Below, piece after piece: positions 47,245-56,669 of a DNA stretch of 64,000 nucleotides (positions are counted from its first letter, which is position 1; the number at the start of each line of letters is the position of its first letter). The DNA lies in contig JALGAS010000013.1 of assembly GCA_023078685.1 (NCBI GenBank), forward strand, positions 129,001 through 193,000, in the 5' to 3' direction. The stretch comes from Neopestalotiopsis rosae. Lineage: Eukaryota; Ascomycota; Sordariomycetes; Amphisphaeriales; Sporocadaceae. Under the pieces are notes generated by a model. The model ran no database searches. It saw nothing but the letters and a program-made list of their open reading frames with translations, and was not told where the DNA came from. Made by a program: the position numbers and the translations under genes.

Positions 47245-49058
47245 ATGGAGACTGCAGTATCGGCGTCGTCGTCGACGACAATAGATGAAGAGTGCCAATT
47301 TCCCCGACTCGACTCTATCCCCGAGCGCAACACGCTGTCCCGACAAATCAGCGAAGTCCAAATCGAAAGGGGTCAACGACGTCACCCGCCACCGAGCACC
47401 GAAAAAGGTACAAACGACAATGAAGATGCTGGCGCCCTCGTGGACAATGTGCGAAAAATACGAGGCTTCCGCTGGGTGACAGTCTGCGCATCCCTTTACG
47501 TATCAGCACTCATGTACGGCCTGGACACGACTATTGCTGCCGACGTCCAGGGGGCCGTGATTGAAACTTTTGGCCAGGTCGCGCAGCTCGCCTGGGTTGG
47601 TGCCGCGTTTCCCTTGGGCTCGGTCGCCGTTATTTTGCCCTATGGCACCCTGTATGCCAAGTTCAACATGAAGTGGCTGTACATTGGGGGCATCGTCCTG
47701 TTCCAGGCTGGCTCGGCGCTGTGTGGTGCGGCGCCCACGATGAATGCGCTCATCGTCGGCAGAATCATTGCCGGTATGGGTGGGACGGGAATTTATCTTG
47801 GAGGATTGAATAACTTTTCGGCCATGACCACTCGGGAAGAGCGCGGTACATACATTACGGGAATCGCGTTTTTCTGGGGTATAGGATGTATCCTTGGCCC
47901 CGTGGTCGGCGGCGGGTTCTCAGTTAGCTCGGCTACCTGGAGATGGGGTTTCTACATCAGTATGTTTGCCAGAATAATTCGTTCTTACAAGCATTCACTA
48001 ATCCAGATTTGTGAACAGACCTCGTTATTGGTGCCATAACGGCGCCAGTGTACCTCTTTTACCTCCCAGCCATCCGACCCTACAGTGGCGGAGCCGTCAG
48101 TAATCGTCTTGAAAGGCTTGACTTCGTGGGTTTTGTTCTCAGCGCAGGCTTTTGGGTTGCATTTGCTCTGGCCTTTATCTTTGCTGGCGGAATCTGGCCA
48201 TGGACCGATGGACGTACTATTGCAACCATAGTTGTGTTTGCTGTTGTCTTGATGGGATATGCTGCACAGCAGTATTTCTGCATTTTGACGACTCCAGCGA
48301 CACGATCATTTCCAGGTCACCTTCTCAGGTCCAGAACGCAAATTTTGTTGTACATTGGAACATCATGTTGCGTTTCGTCACTCTTCGTCACAACCTATTA
48401 TATTCCAGTTTACTTTCAATTTGTCGCGGGCGACACGGCCCTCATGGCTGCCGTGCGACTGCTGCCCTTTCTTCTAGTCACCATATGCGTCAACTTGGCA
48501 TCCGGTCGGGCATTGTCCAAGGTCAAATTCTACATGCCCTTTTATCTGGTTTCAGGAATCTTGATGACATTGGGCGGGTCGTTGCTATACGTTTATCTCC
48601 GGCCATCGACACCTGCTGGACACATCTACGGCTTCACCGTCATTATCGGTGTGGGAACTGGTTTGGCGTTGCAGTTGGGATATGCAGTGGCCACGCTCAA
48701 GGTCCCGCCAGGCGACATTGTCAATGCCATCAATATGCAAAACGTCAGCCAGATTGGATCCACGGCCATTTGTCTGGTCATTGGAGGGCAGGTGTTTCAA
48801 TCCGCTGCAGTCAGAAACCTGAATGTGGTTCTGGCCGGCCAAGGCTTTGGCCCAGAGGAAATTCAGAATGCAGTCTCTGGCACACAGAGTGCCCTGTTTC
48901 AGCAGTTGAGTGACGAGCTGAGGAGCGCAGCAATTGATGCAATCACGGGTGCAATGCAAACTGCGTTCATTCTTGTCATTGTCGCTGGAGGGTTGCAGAT
49001 TTTGGCAGCTGTCTCGATGAAGAGGGAGAGATTGTTTGGGGAGATCGTCATTGCATAA
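47245..49058 (+). CDS. MFS drug:H+ antiporter (DHA2-type) transporter
   Basis: Major-facilitator exporter of the large fungal multidrug/toxin efflux family. Exons 47245-47959 and 48019-49058 (intron 59 nt) give 584 aa with about 14 hydrophobic helices, which points to DHA2. The N-terminal ~75 residues are cytosolic and Ser/Glu/Arg-rich. Family marks: YGLDTTIAADVQGAV in helix 1 (motif D1-like LDxTI), GRIIAGMGGTGIYLGGLNN (motif B region), WGIGCILGPVVGGGFS (motif C, the antiporter signature GxxxGPxxGG) and TWRWGFYINLVIG, which crosses the intron. Transported compound unknown. Divergent from a secreted hydrolase. Confidence 0.94.
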
Positions 49059-49450
49059 AAGTTCAGCAGGTGCTTGCTTGCTTGGCTTTGTCAATCAAGT
49101 CAGACAAAGAGATACATGAGGTCATGGACATTTGAAAAAAAAAAAAAAGTGAAGAAGCAATGATACATGCTTTCAGACAAGTCTGATTCGAGGTTTTGGC
49201 CATTAGTGATGCAACAAGTTGCAGGTGACATCTTTGGCGGTTCACCATAGTCCGGTTGTCGACGACGCAACCGCAACCGCGCCTTCCCTTGATTGCAGCG
49301 GTACGACATGGCAAACGCTGACAACACCAAGCAGAGAGAAAGAAGAAGAAAAAAGAATCAAAGGGTTTGAAGATCAAAAATTGATCATCAGTCAAGATAT
49401 CGAAAGAACACGATAATTACTGTAGGAAAAAAAAAAAGTCAAAAAGGTTG

Positions 49451-49556
49451 GGCCCAATCCCGGATTCGAACCGGGGACCACCTGCATACTCATCTGGTGA
49501 TGAATGGACCTCGAGTGTTGCCCGAAGCAGGTATCATTCCACTAGACCAATTGGGC
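49451..49556 (-). tRNA. tRNA-Pro (CGG) with 34-nt intron
   Basis: Acceptor stem GCCCAAT (49556-49550) pairs perfectly with ATTGGGC (49458-49452), discriminator C at 49451. Anticodon stem CCTGC/GCAGG encloses loop TTCGGG...T with anticodon CGG at 49524-49522 and G37, as expected for proline. The intron occupies 49520-49487, directly after position 37. The T-arm CCCGGTTCGAATCCGGG is perfect and holds the B box. Downstream on this strand lie T-runs (49444-49425), a Pol III terminator. Identity is from anticodon and fold. Confidence 0.96.
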
Positions 49557-50270
49557 TGAGTTTCTTTGATTGATGTTGGAAGAAGGTCAGTTTAAGTCCA
49601 TTGATATAGGAATGAAGTGTTGCGGGTCTTTGTCTCAGGAGTGGCCGCAGTGGCAGTTGGGTGGGTGGGTGACTCACGCGGCGAGGTACGCGAGTTGGGC
49701 AGGACGCGACTGCAGTTTCGGACGTATTTACGGAACGAGACCCCTCGGTTCCACCACCACCAAGGTTGCGAAACACTAATCATGTTTGATTTCACGATGC
49801 GAAAAAGGATTCCCAGTTGCATTTCTAATGCAGCGTGGCCGACCAAAGTAATGGGCACATGCCGGCCTCGGAAGAGGCGTTACCTAATGTAAGTGGACTT
49901 GGTGACGCTACCAGAATACTGACTGCTGGCTGGATCATCTCAGCTGTTTGATATCGCTGAGTGAATCTTTGGAAGTATTTATTGATTTTGTGTGTTACCT
50001 TTATTCTCATACGGATGTTTACTTGGAGTCATACTTGTTTGGTTAATATGGGAAGGCTGTCCAAGGTAATACGTCAAGTATTTAAATGTACTTCTCAGTC
50101 ACTGCAACATGATTCATCAAGGTGCACTATTTATCGGTACTGTATAATCATGTTATGATAATACGTTTCATTATTTAAGATCCCTTGAGTCATTCTTGGT
50201 TTTTCTCGCTTGCTTTATAGTAATCTTTCATAGTTCGTCTCAGACACTAACTCGAAGTATTTATACTCGC
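49557..50270. other. Gap after tRNA-Pro
   Basis: 714 bp. No gene or repeat recognised. A stretch gttgggtgggtgggtgac at about 49656 resembles part of 5S rRNA but the rest of the 5S sequence is missing. Confidence 0.4.
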
Positions 50271-50711
50271 TCAGCTAATACTGAATATTCTCTTAAACCA
50301 CACAAACAATTTCCACCCAAGACCTCCACGTTTCTGTTGCTTCTTTCTATGTAAATCACGTATCCGACGATCATTTTCAGTTCTACAGTCAGGGCATCGA
50401 TGTCCACTTACAACAACCACACCATCCCCGTCCAACTCGAGACCTCGTGCGCCTATGGGAGTAGGTGGAACGCATCTTGTCTTTTCCAGCTCTAATCCAT
50501 ACGGTCGAAGGCGGAATTCTTGAGGCCAATACTTTACAAGATCTTTTTGTGGCGTCTGCGATATTTCATTAATATACACCCTTCGAGCCATTACGTTGAA
50601 TGCTTGACGCGTTTGAATGTGTACGAATGTAGGTTGCTTGTACCGACCGCACCATTCGCAATGTACATTGACATACTTGGCCTTCATTTTCGTTTCGGAA
50701 TGCGAAAACAC
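50271..50711 (-). CDS. Small hypothetical protein with two CxxC pairs, 138-146 aa
   Basis: Not recognised. Single open frame; start may be 50711 or the Met at 50687 (MKAKYVNVHCEWCGRYKQ). Two cysteine pairs, CEWC near the N-terminus and CPDC about 85 residues later (VVVSGHRCPDCRTENDRR), could together bind one zinc as a ribbon, and the following segment is strongly basic (IRDLHRKKQQKRGG). The end WKLFVWFKRIFSIS is amphipathic. No intron or signal peptide. It lies between tRNA-Pro and a palindromic element in an accessory-looking segment, so lineage-specific origin is likely. A nucleic-acid-binding role is inference. Confidence 0.5.
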   Translation of the reverse strand: MFSHSETKMKAKYVNVHCEWCGRYKQPTFVHIQTRQAFNVMARRVYINEISQTPQKDLVKYWPQEFRLRPYGLELEKTRCVPPTPIGARGLELDGDGVVVVSGHRCPDCRTENDRRIRDLHRKKQQKRGGLGWKLFVWFKRIFSIS

Positions 50712-51013
50712 TCCAACTTCTCAATCACAGTCTTCTGACAGCAGTTTGGTTTTCATATGAGTACACTGCGGCGTTGGGTATGCGACAAGTAGCCAGCGGT
50801 CTTGCCATTAGTCACATTGTATTTATGTATGCAGGTCATGGTTCAGACGCAAGTGCATACATGAAAGGACTTACATACGAGTCCTTTGTTGTTGCTACCA
50901 CGTATTCTTTGTATGGCTCTCGAGTGAATGAGATTGTTACTCGGCGTTGGTCCAAATAGCAAAACGCTGCTGCCATTTGGCTCTGGGTGGGTCGCGCATT
51001 ATTGCGCCTATAG

Positions 51014-51207
51014 TCTTAGAACCGACCACTAACATCCCTGCATGGGCACTTAAGACCCCAGTGTGGGCAGATAACGACTCAATTTAATAACTTTTGGCCA
51101 AATAACGTTACAACACTGTTGGCAAGTCGTTATATGGCCAAAGTTGTTAACTTTCAGTCCTTATGTGCCCAGCAACTCTTAATGGACAGGTAGTGGGTAA
51201 TCTAGCC
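51014..51207. mobile_element. MITE-like imperfect inverted-repeat element, about 194 bp
   Basis: The two halves are imperfect reverse complements. The inner arms are clearest: taacttttggccaaataacg (51089-51108) against cgttatatggccaaagttg (51128-51146). Further out gggcacttaaga (51043-51054) matches the complement of tccttatgtgccc (51158-51170), and tagaaccgaccacta (51018 on) matches the complement of tagtgggtaatcta (51191-51204). No coding capacity. The layout is that of a non-autonomous terminal-inverted-repeat element; target-site duplication could not be defined. Ends 130 bp before the Myb/SANT-like gene. Confidence 0.6.
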
Positions 51208-51334
51208 TAATTTGACCAAATTGTCCAACTTTGCACAATGCAATCTACACACACCGCATTCTGATCAATTACTGCATCAGACATCACAATCGCCATCGTT
51301 GTCGTCGCCGCCGTCGCTCCACTAAATCGCTAAA

Positions 51335-52672
51335 ATGGTTACACAACGTACTTCCGTCCACCACCGTGCCGACAACGCGATTGCTGGGCCTTTGCGCCAG
51401 GCCGACATGCCAAAGACCAAAACAAGACGGCCGCGTAGCCCACGCAGACCCGGCGTCTCCTATCGAGTTCGCAAGCGGCCCCAGAAACCCGTCGCCGACA
51501 AAGTGCGCCTTCGCATGACCGCTCAACAGAAGGAAAAATTCGTCAAGTACTGCGTCAAGGTCACGAATGACGGTGACGTGCGACAGAGAAATCCCATTAG
51601 TGCCTCAACGTTCGAGAAAATCTCCGATGCAATGAAGCGTCGATGGCCAAACCAGAATTTCTCTGGCCACAAGTTGGAATACGCATTCAAGCAGCTACGG
51701 GCTCGCTGGAGAACGTATTGCGACTTGATCGGACCCCGGCACGCCGTTCAACACGACGAGAATGGCATCCCAATGCTGTCCGAGAAGAAATGGGCGGCTT
51801 TCCTGGAGAAGAATCCCAAGGACAACTGGCTTCGCAGAGAGTCCATTGGTGACGTAGTGAAGATGGGAAACCTATTCTGGCTAGGCGTACGGACCGGCAT
51901 GTTCTGGCTCGAGACGGGTCAGAAAGAATCGGACTGTTTCGACGATGATTGGCCTCCCGAGACTGAGCAGGAATACTGGCTCTGCATACGCGGTGAATCA
52001 ATGATACCATTGAGGAGAGCTCAGATGCACCCAACTCTTTTTGATTGGGTCGCTTCTGAGACCTCATTTGAAGACGAATGCGAATCCTCTGGCAGCGAAT
52101 ATCCTCCAACCTTCTTTGCGGAACGCGAATACAACAAGGCCGTCAGACGCTTTGACTATGATGGCCTCTATGAAGAGTGGCCATGCATGGCAACGTCCGA
52201 CATCCTCACTGAGCCAAATGAAACTTTCCGTGTCAGCATAGAATTCAACAAGATAGCTGACAGTAAGGAGAGGAGGAAGTATGTCGAAAAATTGCTCGAA
52301 AAACTGCTCGAAAAACTGCTCGAAAAACTGCTCGAAAGGATGCTCGAGAAACTGCTCGAAAGAATGGACGAAAAAATGCTTGAAAAATACCACGCCGAAC
52401 TCTCTAACGATGTTGAGCACCACTTTTCGTCACCGGCTGACGAACGAGCAAAAGCTATCGGAACCATTATTGATGATTATTTCGACGGCTGGCCAGACTG
52501 TGGGAAAGTGTTGACTATTCTTACCATGCATGATCCGACCTGCGCTTATAGCATGGCCTTCAACAGGATGGGTGATGCAATGAAGAAGAAGTTTCTCGAA
52601 AGTTTAGTCACGGCTTATTTTGTTCCGGGAAGTAAGATGCTTCACAACGCACACGATGCACTCAAGAAGTGA
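51335..52672 (+). CDS. Myb/SANT-like DNA-binding protein with (LLEK)n repeat
   Basis: Protein of 445 aa (421 if the Met at 51407, MPKTKTRRPRSPRRPG, is used). A basic N-terminus (RRPRSPRRPGVSYRVRKRP) precedes a Myb/SANT-like trihelix-type region: TAQQKEKFVKYCVKV, STFEKISDAMKRRWPNQNFSG and HKLEYAFKQLRARWRTYCDLIG, about residues 60-135. Such domains occur in fungal and plant proteins of unknown function and as accessory proteins of PIF/Harbinger transposons. The middle is acidic and Trp-rich. Residues about 316-352 are a Leu-Leu-Glu-Lys repeat encoded by 12-nt DNA repeats. The C-terminus (DDYFDGWPDCGKVLTILTMH) has no known match. DNA binding is inferred from weak family resemblance. Codon use is flatter than in PDI. 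Confidence 0.7.
   Translation: MVTQRTSVHHRADNAIAGPLRQADMPKTKTRRPRSPRRPGVSYRVRKRPQKPVADKVRLRMTAQQKEKFVKYCVKVTNDGDVRQRNPISASTFEKISDAMKRRWPNQNFSGHKLEYAFKQLRARWRTYCDLIGPRHAVQHDENGIPMLSEKKWAAFLEKNPKDNWLRRESIGDVVKMGNLFWLGVRTGMFWLETGQKESDCFDDDWPPETEQEYWLCIRGESMIPLRRAQMHPTLFDWVASETSFEDECESSGSEYPPTFFAEREYNKAVRRFDYDGLYEEWPCMATSDILTEPNETFRVSIEFNKIADSKERRKYVEKLLEKLLEKLLEKLLERMLEKLLERMDEKMLEKYHAELSNDVEHHFSSPADERAKAIGTIIDDYFDGWPDCGKVLTILTMHDPTCAYSMAFNRMGDAMKKKFLESLVTAYFVPGSKMLHNAHDALKK
52282..52389 (+). repeat. Nine 12-nt tandem repeats inside the Myb/SANT-like gene
   Basis: Unit gctcgaaaaact, three exact copies at 52294-52329 and six diverged ones around them (52282-52389). Unit length is four codons, so copy-number change keeps frame and alters the number of Leu-Leu-Glu-Lys units. 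Confidence 0.9.
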
Positions 52673-53183
52673 AGTAGTGCATGACTTATCAGGACCTTCC
52701 TCGCTGCCGTGGAGGCGTATGGCGCCCACATTACTCAGAAGCTCACAGTAGATTGAATGATATTTGAGTATCAACACAACTGTCACTTTCTCCCTTTTCT
52801 TGCTTTCTCGTTCTATGACACTCGTCATGCTTTTTCTGTTTCAAATATTCCCAAGGCTCCTCTGATTATAAGAGTGTAATTTGGAAGCATTATCAACCAT
52901 AAACCGACCAGCGTCTATCTTTCTGTGCAGGGACCAAATATTTGCACTTCAGGAACAGGAGCACTCATGGGTGATCAAGGCAGATCCATACGCGGGCATC
53001 AAATGATCAAAATGTAAATAAAATAAGTCGACAAAGAAATGACAAGACATAAAATTAGTTTTATACGATAATGGGTTGCATACAAATCGTCTCCCTTTCA
53101 CAATCTAGGCAGCTCCAAATGCTGTCTTCGCGCATACTCTACTGTATGCGGAGCAGGTCCTCGTCCCCAAGAATATTAGTGCT
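52673..53183. other. Convergent intergenic region
   Basis: 511 bp of AT-rich 3' flank between the Myb/SANT-like gene and the Gly-rich protein gene. No gene seen. Confidence 0.5.
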
Positions 53184-54875
53184 TTAGACCCAGTGAAGCA
53201 ACCACTTGAGCCATTGCAGACCGAGCAAGCTGTTGCCCAAGGTGGTGTAGCCCTTACCACCCTTACCACCCTTGCCACCCTCCTCCTCCTCGCCCGACTC
53301 TCCGCTGGAGTAACCACCCTCGTTCTCTTCTCCAGATGAGCCGGAGTCGTAGCCACTGCCTTCTTCCGCTGGTTCTGGAACCACGGTAGCAGTGACGTAT
53401 TGAGTGGTCAATGTCGAGGGGGTGTCGTACGATGATCCAGAGTCACTGCCAGAATCGTATGAACTACCGGCACCGCCGCTGGAACCTTCTGAGCCGCCTT
53501 CAGAGGCACCAGACGAGCCACCAACAATGGGGTTGCCGTTCTCATCACAGTCAGCGGCATTAGCGCCACCCTCGGAGCCTCCGGAGCCTCCAGAGCCGGA
53601 GCCACCAGATCCATAGCTTGAGCCGGCACCCTCACCGGAGCCTCCAGAGCCAGAGCCAGTCTCATAGCCTGAGCCTGCACCTCCACTGCCCTCACCCTGG
53701 CTGCCCTCGCCCTCGCCTCCAGAGCCGTAGCCTCCAGAGCCGGAGCTACCCTCGCCCTCACCTCCTGAGCTGTAGCCTCCACCGGAGCTTCCAGATTCGG
53801 CGCCACTCTCACCGGAGCCGCCCTGGCCGTAGCCAGCGCCAGTGCTCTCACCGCCCTCGGTGCTGTAGCCAGAGCCCAAGCCCGCACCTGAGCCTCCCGA
53901 GCCGTAGCCCTCACCACCTTCACCAGCGCTACTTTCGCCTCCGGAGCTCTCACCTGGTCCACTGTAGCCAGAGCCAGCGCCGGCGCCTTCACCACCCTCG
54001 CCGCCGGAGCTACCCTCACCACCACTGTAGCCTCCAGCGCCGCCTGCACCCTCACCCTCACCACCACTGTAGCCTCCAGCGCCGCCTGCACCCTCACCCT
54101 CACCACCACTGTAGCCTCCAGCGCCGCCTGCACCCTCACCCTCACCACCACTGTAGCCTCCAGCGCCGCCTGCACCCTCACCCTCACCCTCACCACCACT
54201 GTAGCCTCCAGCGCCGCCTGCACCCTCACCTTCACCACCACCGTAGCCTCCAGCACTGCTACCCTCACCCTCTCCGCCAGAGCCACCAGAGCCACTGTAG
54301 CCTCCAGCACTGCTGCCCTCACCCTCGCCGCCGGAGCCACCTGCACCACTACCGCTGTATGCGCCCGAGGCACCTCCTTCCTCGCCGGCGCCCTCGCCCT
54401 CGCCCTCGCCTTCACCACCGGAACCGTAGCCAGAGACTCCGTAGCCGGCCGGCTCCTCATCCTCGTCGTACTCGCCATCATCGGCCTCGCACTCGTCACC
54501 CTCCTCTTCCTCTTCACCACCACCGCCGTAGCCTCCTCCAGCACCGCCGTGCTCACCGCCGCCCTCGCTACCCTCGCCGGAGTAACCTCCGCCGGATTCA
54601 GCAGGGCTAGCACCACCACTGTAATTACCACCTTCTTCGCCTCCGCTTTGGCCTTCCTCGCCGGATCCGCCGCCGCCGTAGCCACTGCCGGATCCGCCAG
54701 CTCCGCCGCCACCGTAGCCGGAGCCGGTGTCGCTACCGCCCGAGGTGGCATAGCCTCCGCTGACGGCGGGGGCGGGATCGGTCGCGTAGCCCGCGGGCTG
54801 GGCGACCTCGTACGAGGCGGCGACGCCGCGGAGCGCCACGACGCCGAGGGTGAGGATCAGGGATTGGGCAACCAT
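53184..54875 (-). CDS. Secreted Gly/Ser/Glu-rich repeat protein
   Basis: 563 aa in a single exon. A signal peptide (MVAQSLILTLGVVALRGVAAS) is followed by ~500 residues of Gly (near half), Ser, Glu, Ala and Tyr in GYGSGGEGEG and GGYSGGEGEGAGGA patterns, with an acidic spacer (EEEEEGDECEADDGEYDEDEE). The C-terminus changes to KGGKGGKGYTTLGNSLLGLQWLKWLLHWV: not a good GPI signal because a Lys interrupts the hydrophobic run, but an amphipathic, possibly membrane- or wall-active tail. Tyr spaced in Gly-rich sequence suggests a cross-linkable or elastic wall/adhesive protein; this is inference from composition. The DNA is GC-rich, unlike its flanks. Only three or so Cys are present (ECEADD; ADCDENGN), so it is not a hydrophobin. 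Confidence 0.8.
   Translation of the reverse strand: MVAQSLILTLGVVALRGVAASYEVAQPAGYATDPAPAVSGGYATSGGSDTGSGYGGGGAGGSGSGYGGGGSGEEGQSGGEEGGNYSGGASPAESGGGYSGEGSEGGGEHGGAGGGYGGGGEEEEEGDECEADDGEYDEDEEPAGYGVSGYGSGGEGEGEGEGAGEEGGASGAYSGSGAGGSGGEGEGSSAGGYSGSGGSGGEGEGSSAGGYGGGEGEGAGGAGGYSGGEGEGEGAGGAGGYSGGEGEGAGGAGGYSGGEGEGAGGAGGYSGGEGEGAGGAGGYSGGEGSSGGEGGEGAGAGSGYSGPGESSGGESSAGEGGEGYGSGGSGAGLGSGYSTEGGESTGAGYGQGGSGESGAESGSSGGGYSSGGEGEGSSGSGGYGSGGEGEGSQGEGSGGAGSGYETGSGSGGSGEGAGSSYGSGGSGSGGSGGSEGGANAADCDENGNPIVGGSSGASEGGSEGSSGGAGSSYDSGSDSGSSYDTPSTLTTQYVTATVVPEPAEEGSGYDSGSSGEENEGGYSSGESGEEEEGGKGGKGGKGYTTLGNSLLGLQWLKWLLHWV
54018..54233 (-). repeat. Five 42-nt tandem repeats in the Gly-rich gene
   Basis: Units begin at 54018, 54060, 54102, 54144 and 54192, each coding a 14-residue GGYSGGEGEGAGGA block. 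They are nearly identical at the DNA level, including third positions, which indicates recent expansion. The fourth unit has a 6-nt insertion (one extra Glu-Gly), so frame is kept. Confidence 0.92.
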
Positions 54876-56045
54876 GATTAAGAGAGAGAAAATAAAACTT
54901 TTGTCTTGTCGAGATGTTGCAAAAAATAAATTGTTAAGAAATAATTTGACAAATTACAGACGAAACGAGTGACGAATTGGCTGATTTGTGAGCGAGTGTG
55001 ATTTGACTTGTTTTTCCTGGTTGAGAGAGAAGAAAGAATGGACGCTGTACCTGCTCGAAAGGGGGGAGGATGAGTTCGAGGAGAGAGTTAAGGGTAGAGC
55101 AGCTGATTAAGAGGAGGGAGGGAAAAATATCAAAGTGCTAGCAAAAAAGCCTTGAGAGACGAAGTATCTGCAACAAAAGAGGGAAGAACCAAGCACTTGA
55201 AGCAGGGCAGCCGTATTCGCTGATATACGTCCAGAAATCTTCTCCTATTCCAAGTGTTTGGCCGCTCATGTCCCTTCATCGCCGCGTTCCAAGCGCCGTC
55301 CCTACTGGCCCGTCTGGTTGTATTGGCTCTCCTATACCGAGCCTCAAGATTGAATAGGACGGCATCGTGTCCTTGGCCCGCTTCGAAATTTCCCTGACAA
55401 GGTTCGAGAGGAAGAGCCCGTTCCTGAGTAGCCTTGGCAAGCCATTTGGGTGTGTTTTGTGCTGGCAAAGCTGGGCAGAAAAAGCAGGCGATGCCATCTC
55501 ATCCCACAACCTTAAAAAACAAAAGTCTGTGATGTATGTAGACGGTAGATCTATATTTGTGCCGGGAAACCATAATGCTTTCAGCACTAGCGATCTACCC
55601 TTTCTTGTCAGCCGCCTATCTAATCAAACCTTGCAAGGACGAGAATCGGTCTCGAGTGTTGTGCTCCACGGATTTCGCGGTCCATGATTGCTTCTGGCTC
55701 GTTAGTGGCAACCCGTCCCGTCTTATGCCCCTGAGCAGATTTCCCTTCAGCCGCCTCGTTCAGGCAATCGATACGCAGGTCTAGGAGGCGCCACAGCGGT
55801 TTCTTCAGCGGTTCATAATAAGAGCGAGACGTCTGCCGTTCCGATGATCCTACCATGTCTCCATGTGCTGACCTGCAAGAAAGTAACAGTCAGGAGAAAA
55901 TCGCTTTGGACACACCCGAGCCGCAATAAACCGTCGAATTAATATGTTCCTATCTCGCATCACTAAATATTCACCATCGTGACAATGCACAACCCAAGTC
56001 TGTAAAAGTGAAGAGAAGAAGACATACACTGTTATGTATGCCTGA
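54876..56045. other. Gap upstream of the Gly-rich gene
   Basis: 1.17 kb. The first ~200 bp is A/G-rich and likely the promoter and leader of the Gly-rich gene. Open frames of about 100 codons occur on both strands at 55130-55690 without family resemblance or splice support. Confidence 0.4.
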
Positions 56046-56575
56046 TCATTCCATGATTAGGCACTCTCTGGGCACAAAACAATTCCCTAGCTTACGCTCA
56101 TAACGAATAGCAAATCCAAACGGCCCATCATCCCAAGAAAAACTGCCAGAAACCAAGCCTCTTGAACGCCGTCCATAGTAGAGTTCGAGACAGCCCCCCA
56201 ACCTGTGCAAAAATAGCGAGTTGGTCTTTGCGGTACATGTAGTGACGCGAGCCAATACCTGTCATCGCCGTCTAACCCATTGCCCTGTAGAATCCCCTAT
56301 CACCCCTTCGTATGTAGCAACTGAAAGTGGATAGCTGCCACATGTAAAATCCTCATGTATATCCTCCGCTGGCCCAGTAGGAAGTCTATCGGGTATCAAA
56401 AGAAGTGACCACCAATCTAGGCGTTTCCAATACATGGACAAGCCAACGCAATCACCTTGTCTAACTTCCACCATCTCCTCTGCTCGCCAGATATCTCTAT
56501 GATTTACTCTCCAGTCAACTCTTGCCTCTGTCGAGCGCGCAAAGGTCTCGTATATTATCCCGAGCAGCCTTTCTG
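56046..56575 (-). pseudogene. Possible gene relic or unresolved gene fragment
   Basis: Minus-strand coding-like blocks lie end to end: IYETFARSTEARVDWRVN through KRLDWWSLLLIPDRLPTGPA to a stop at 56262, then in another frame CLELYYGRRSRGLVSGSF and DDGPFGFAIRYERKLGNC to a stop at 56046. A 74-nt stretch gttaga...tttttgcacag between them could be an intron, but the frames do not join cleanly. No start codon is available before running into the PHO80-type gene 95 bp upstream. I do not recognise the protein. It may be a decayed gene or a lineage-specific gene whose splicing I could not solve. Confidence 0.3.
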
Positions 56576-56669
56576 CTGCTCAGGCCTGGATGTGCCAGAA
56601 AGCTTGTTCGTCAATGACAAACGTTTGTAGCGTCGTATAGTCTCTTGAATCAATGCAGCACAAGAGATA

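Noticed and set aside
44424..49058. Secondary-metabolite biosynthetic cluster.
   Set aside because: Only a hydrolase and a transporter are present; no synthase, tailoring set or pathway-specific regulator within the window.
49640..49690. Stretch resembling the 3' part of 5S rRNA (gttgggtgggtgggtgac).
   Set aside because: The rest of 5S rRNA, including its internal promoter, is absent.
53408..54751. Long open frames in other frames of the Gly-rich gene, including a 330-codon plus-strand frame (53618-54610) and a 447-codon minus-strand frame.
   Set aside because: They arise because GC-rich repeats lack stop codons in every frame. Only the 563-aa frame has a signal peptide, balanced start context and a non-repetitive C-terminus.
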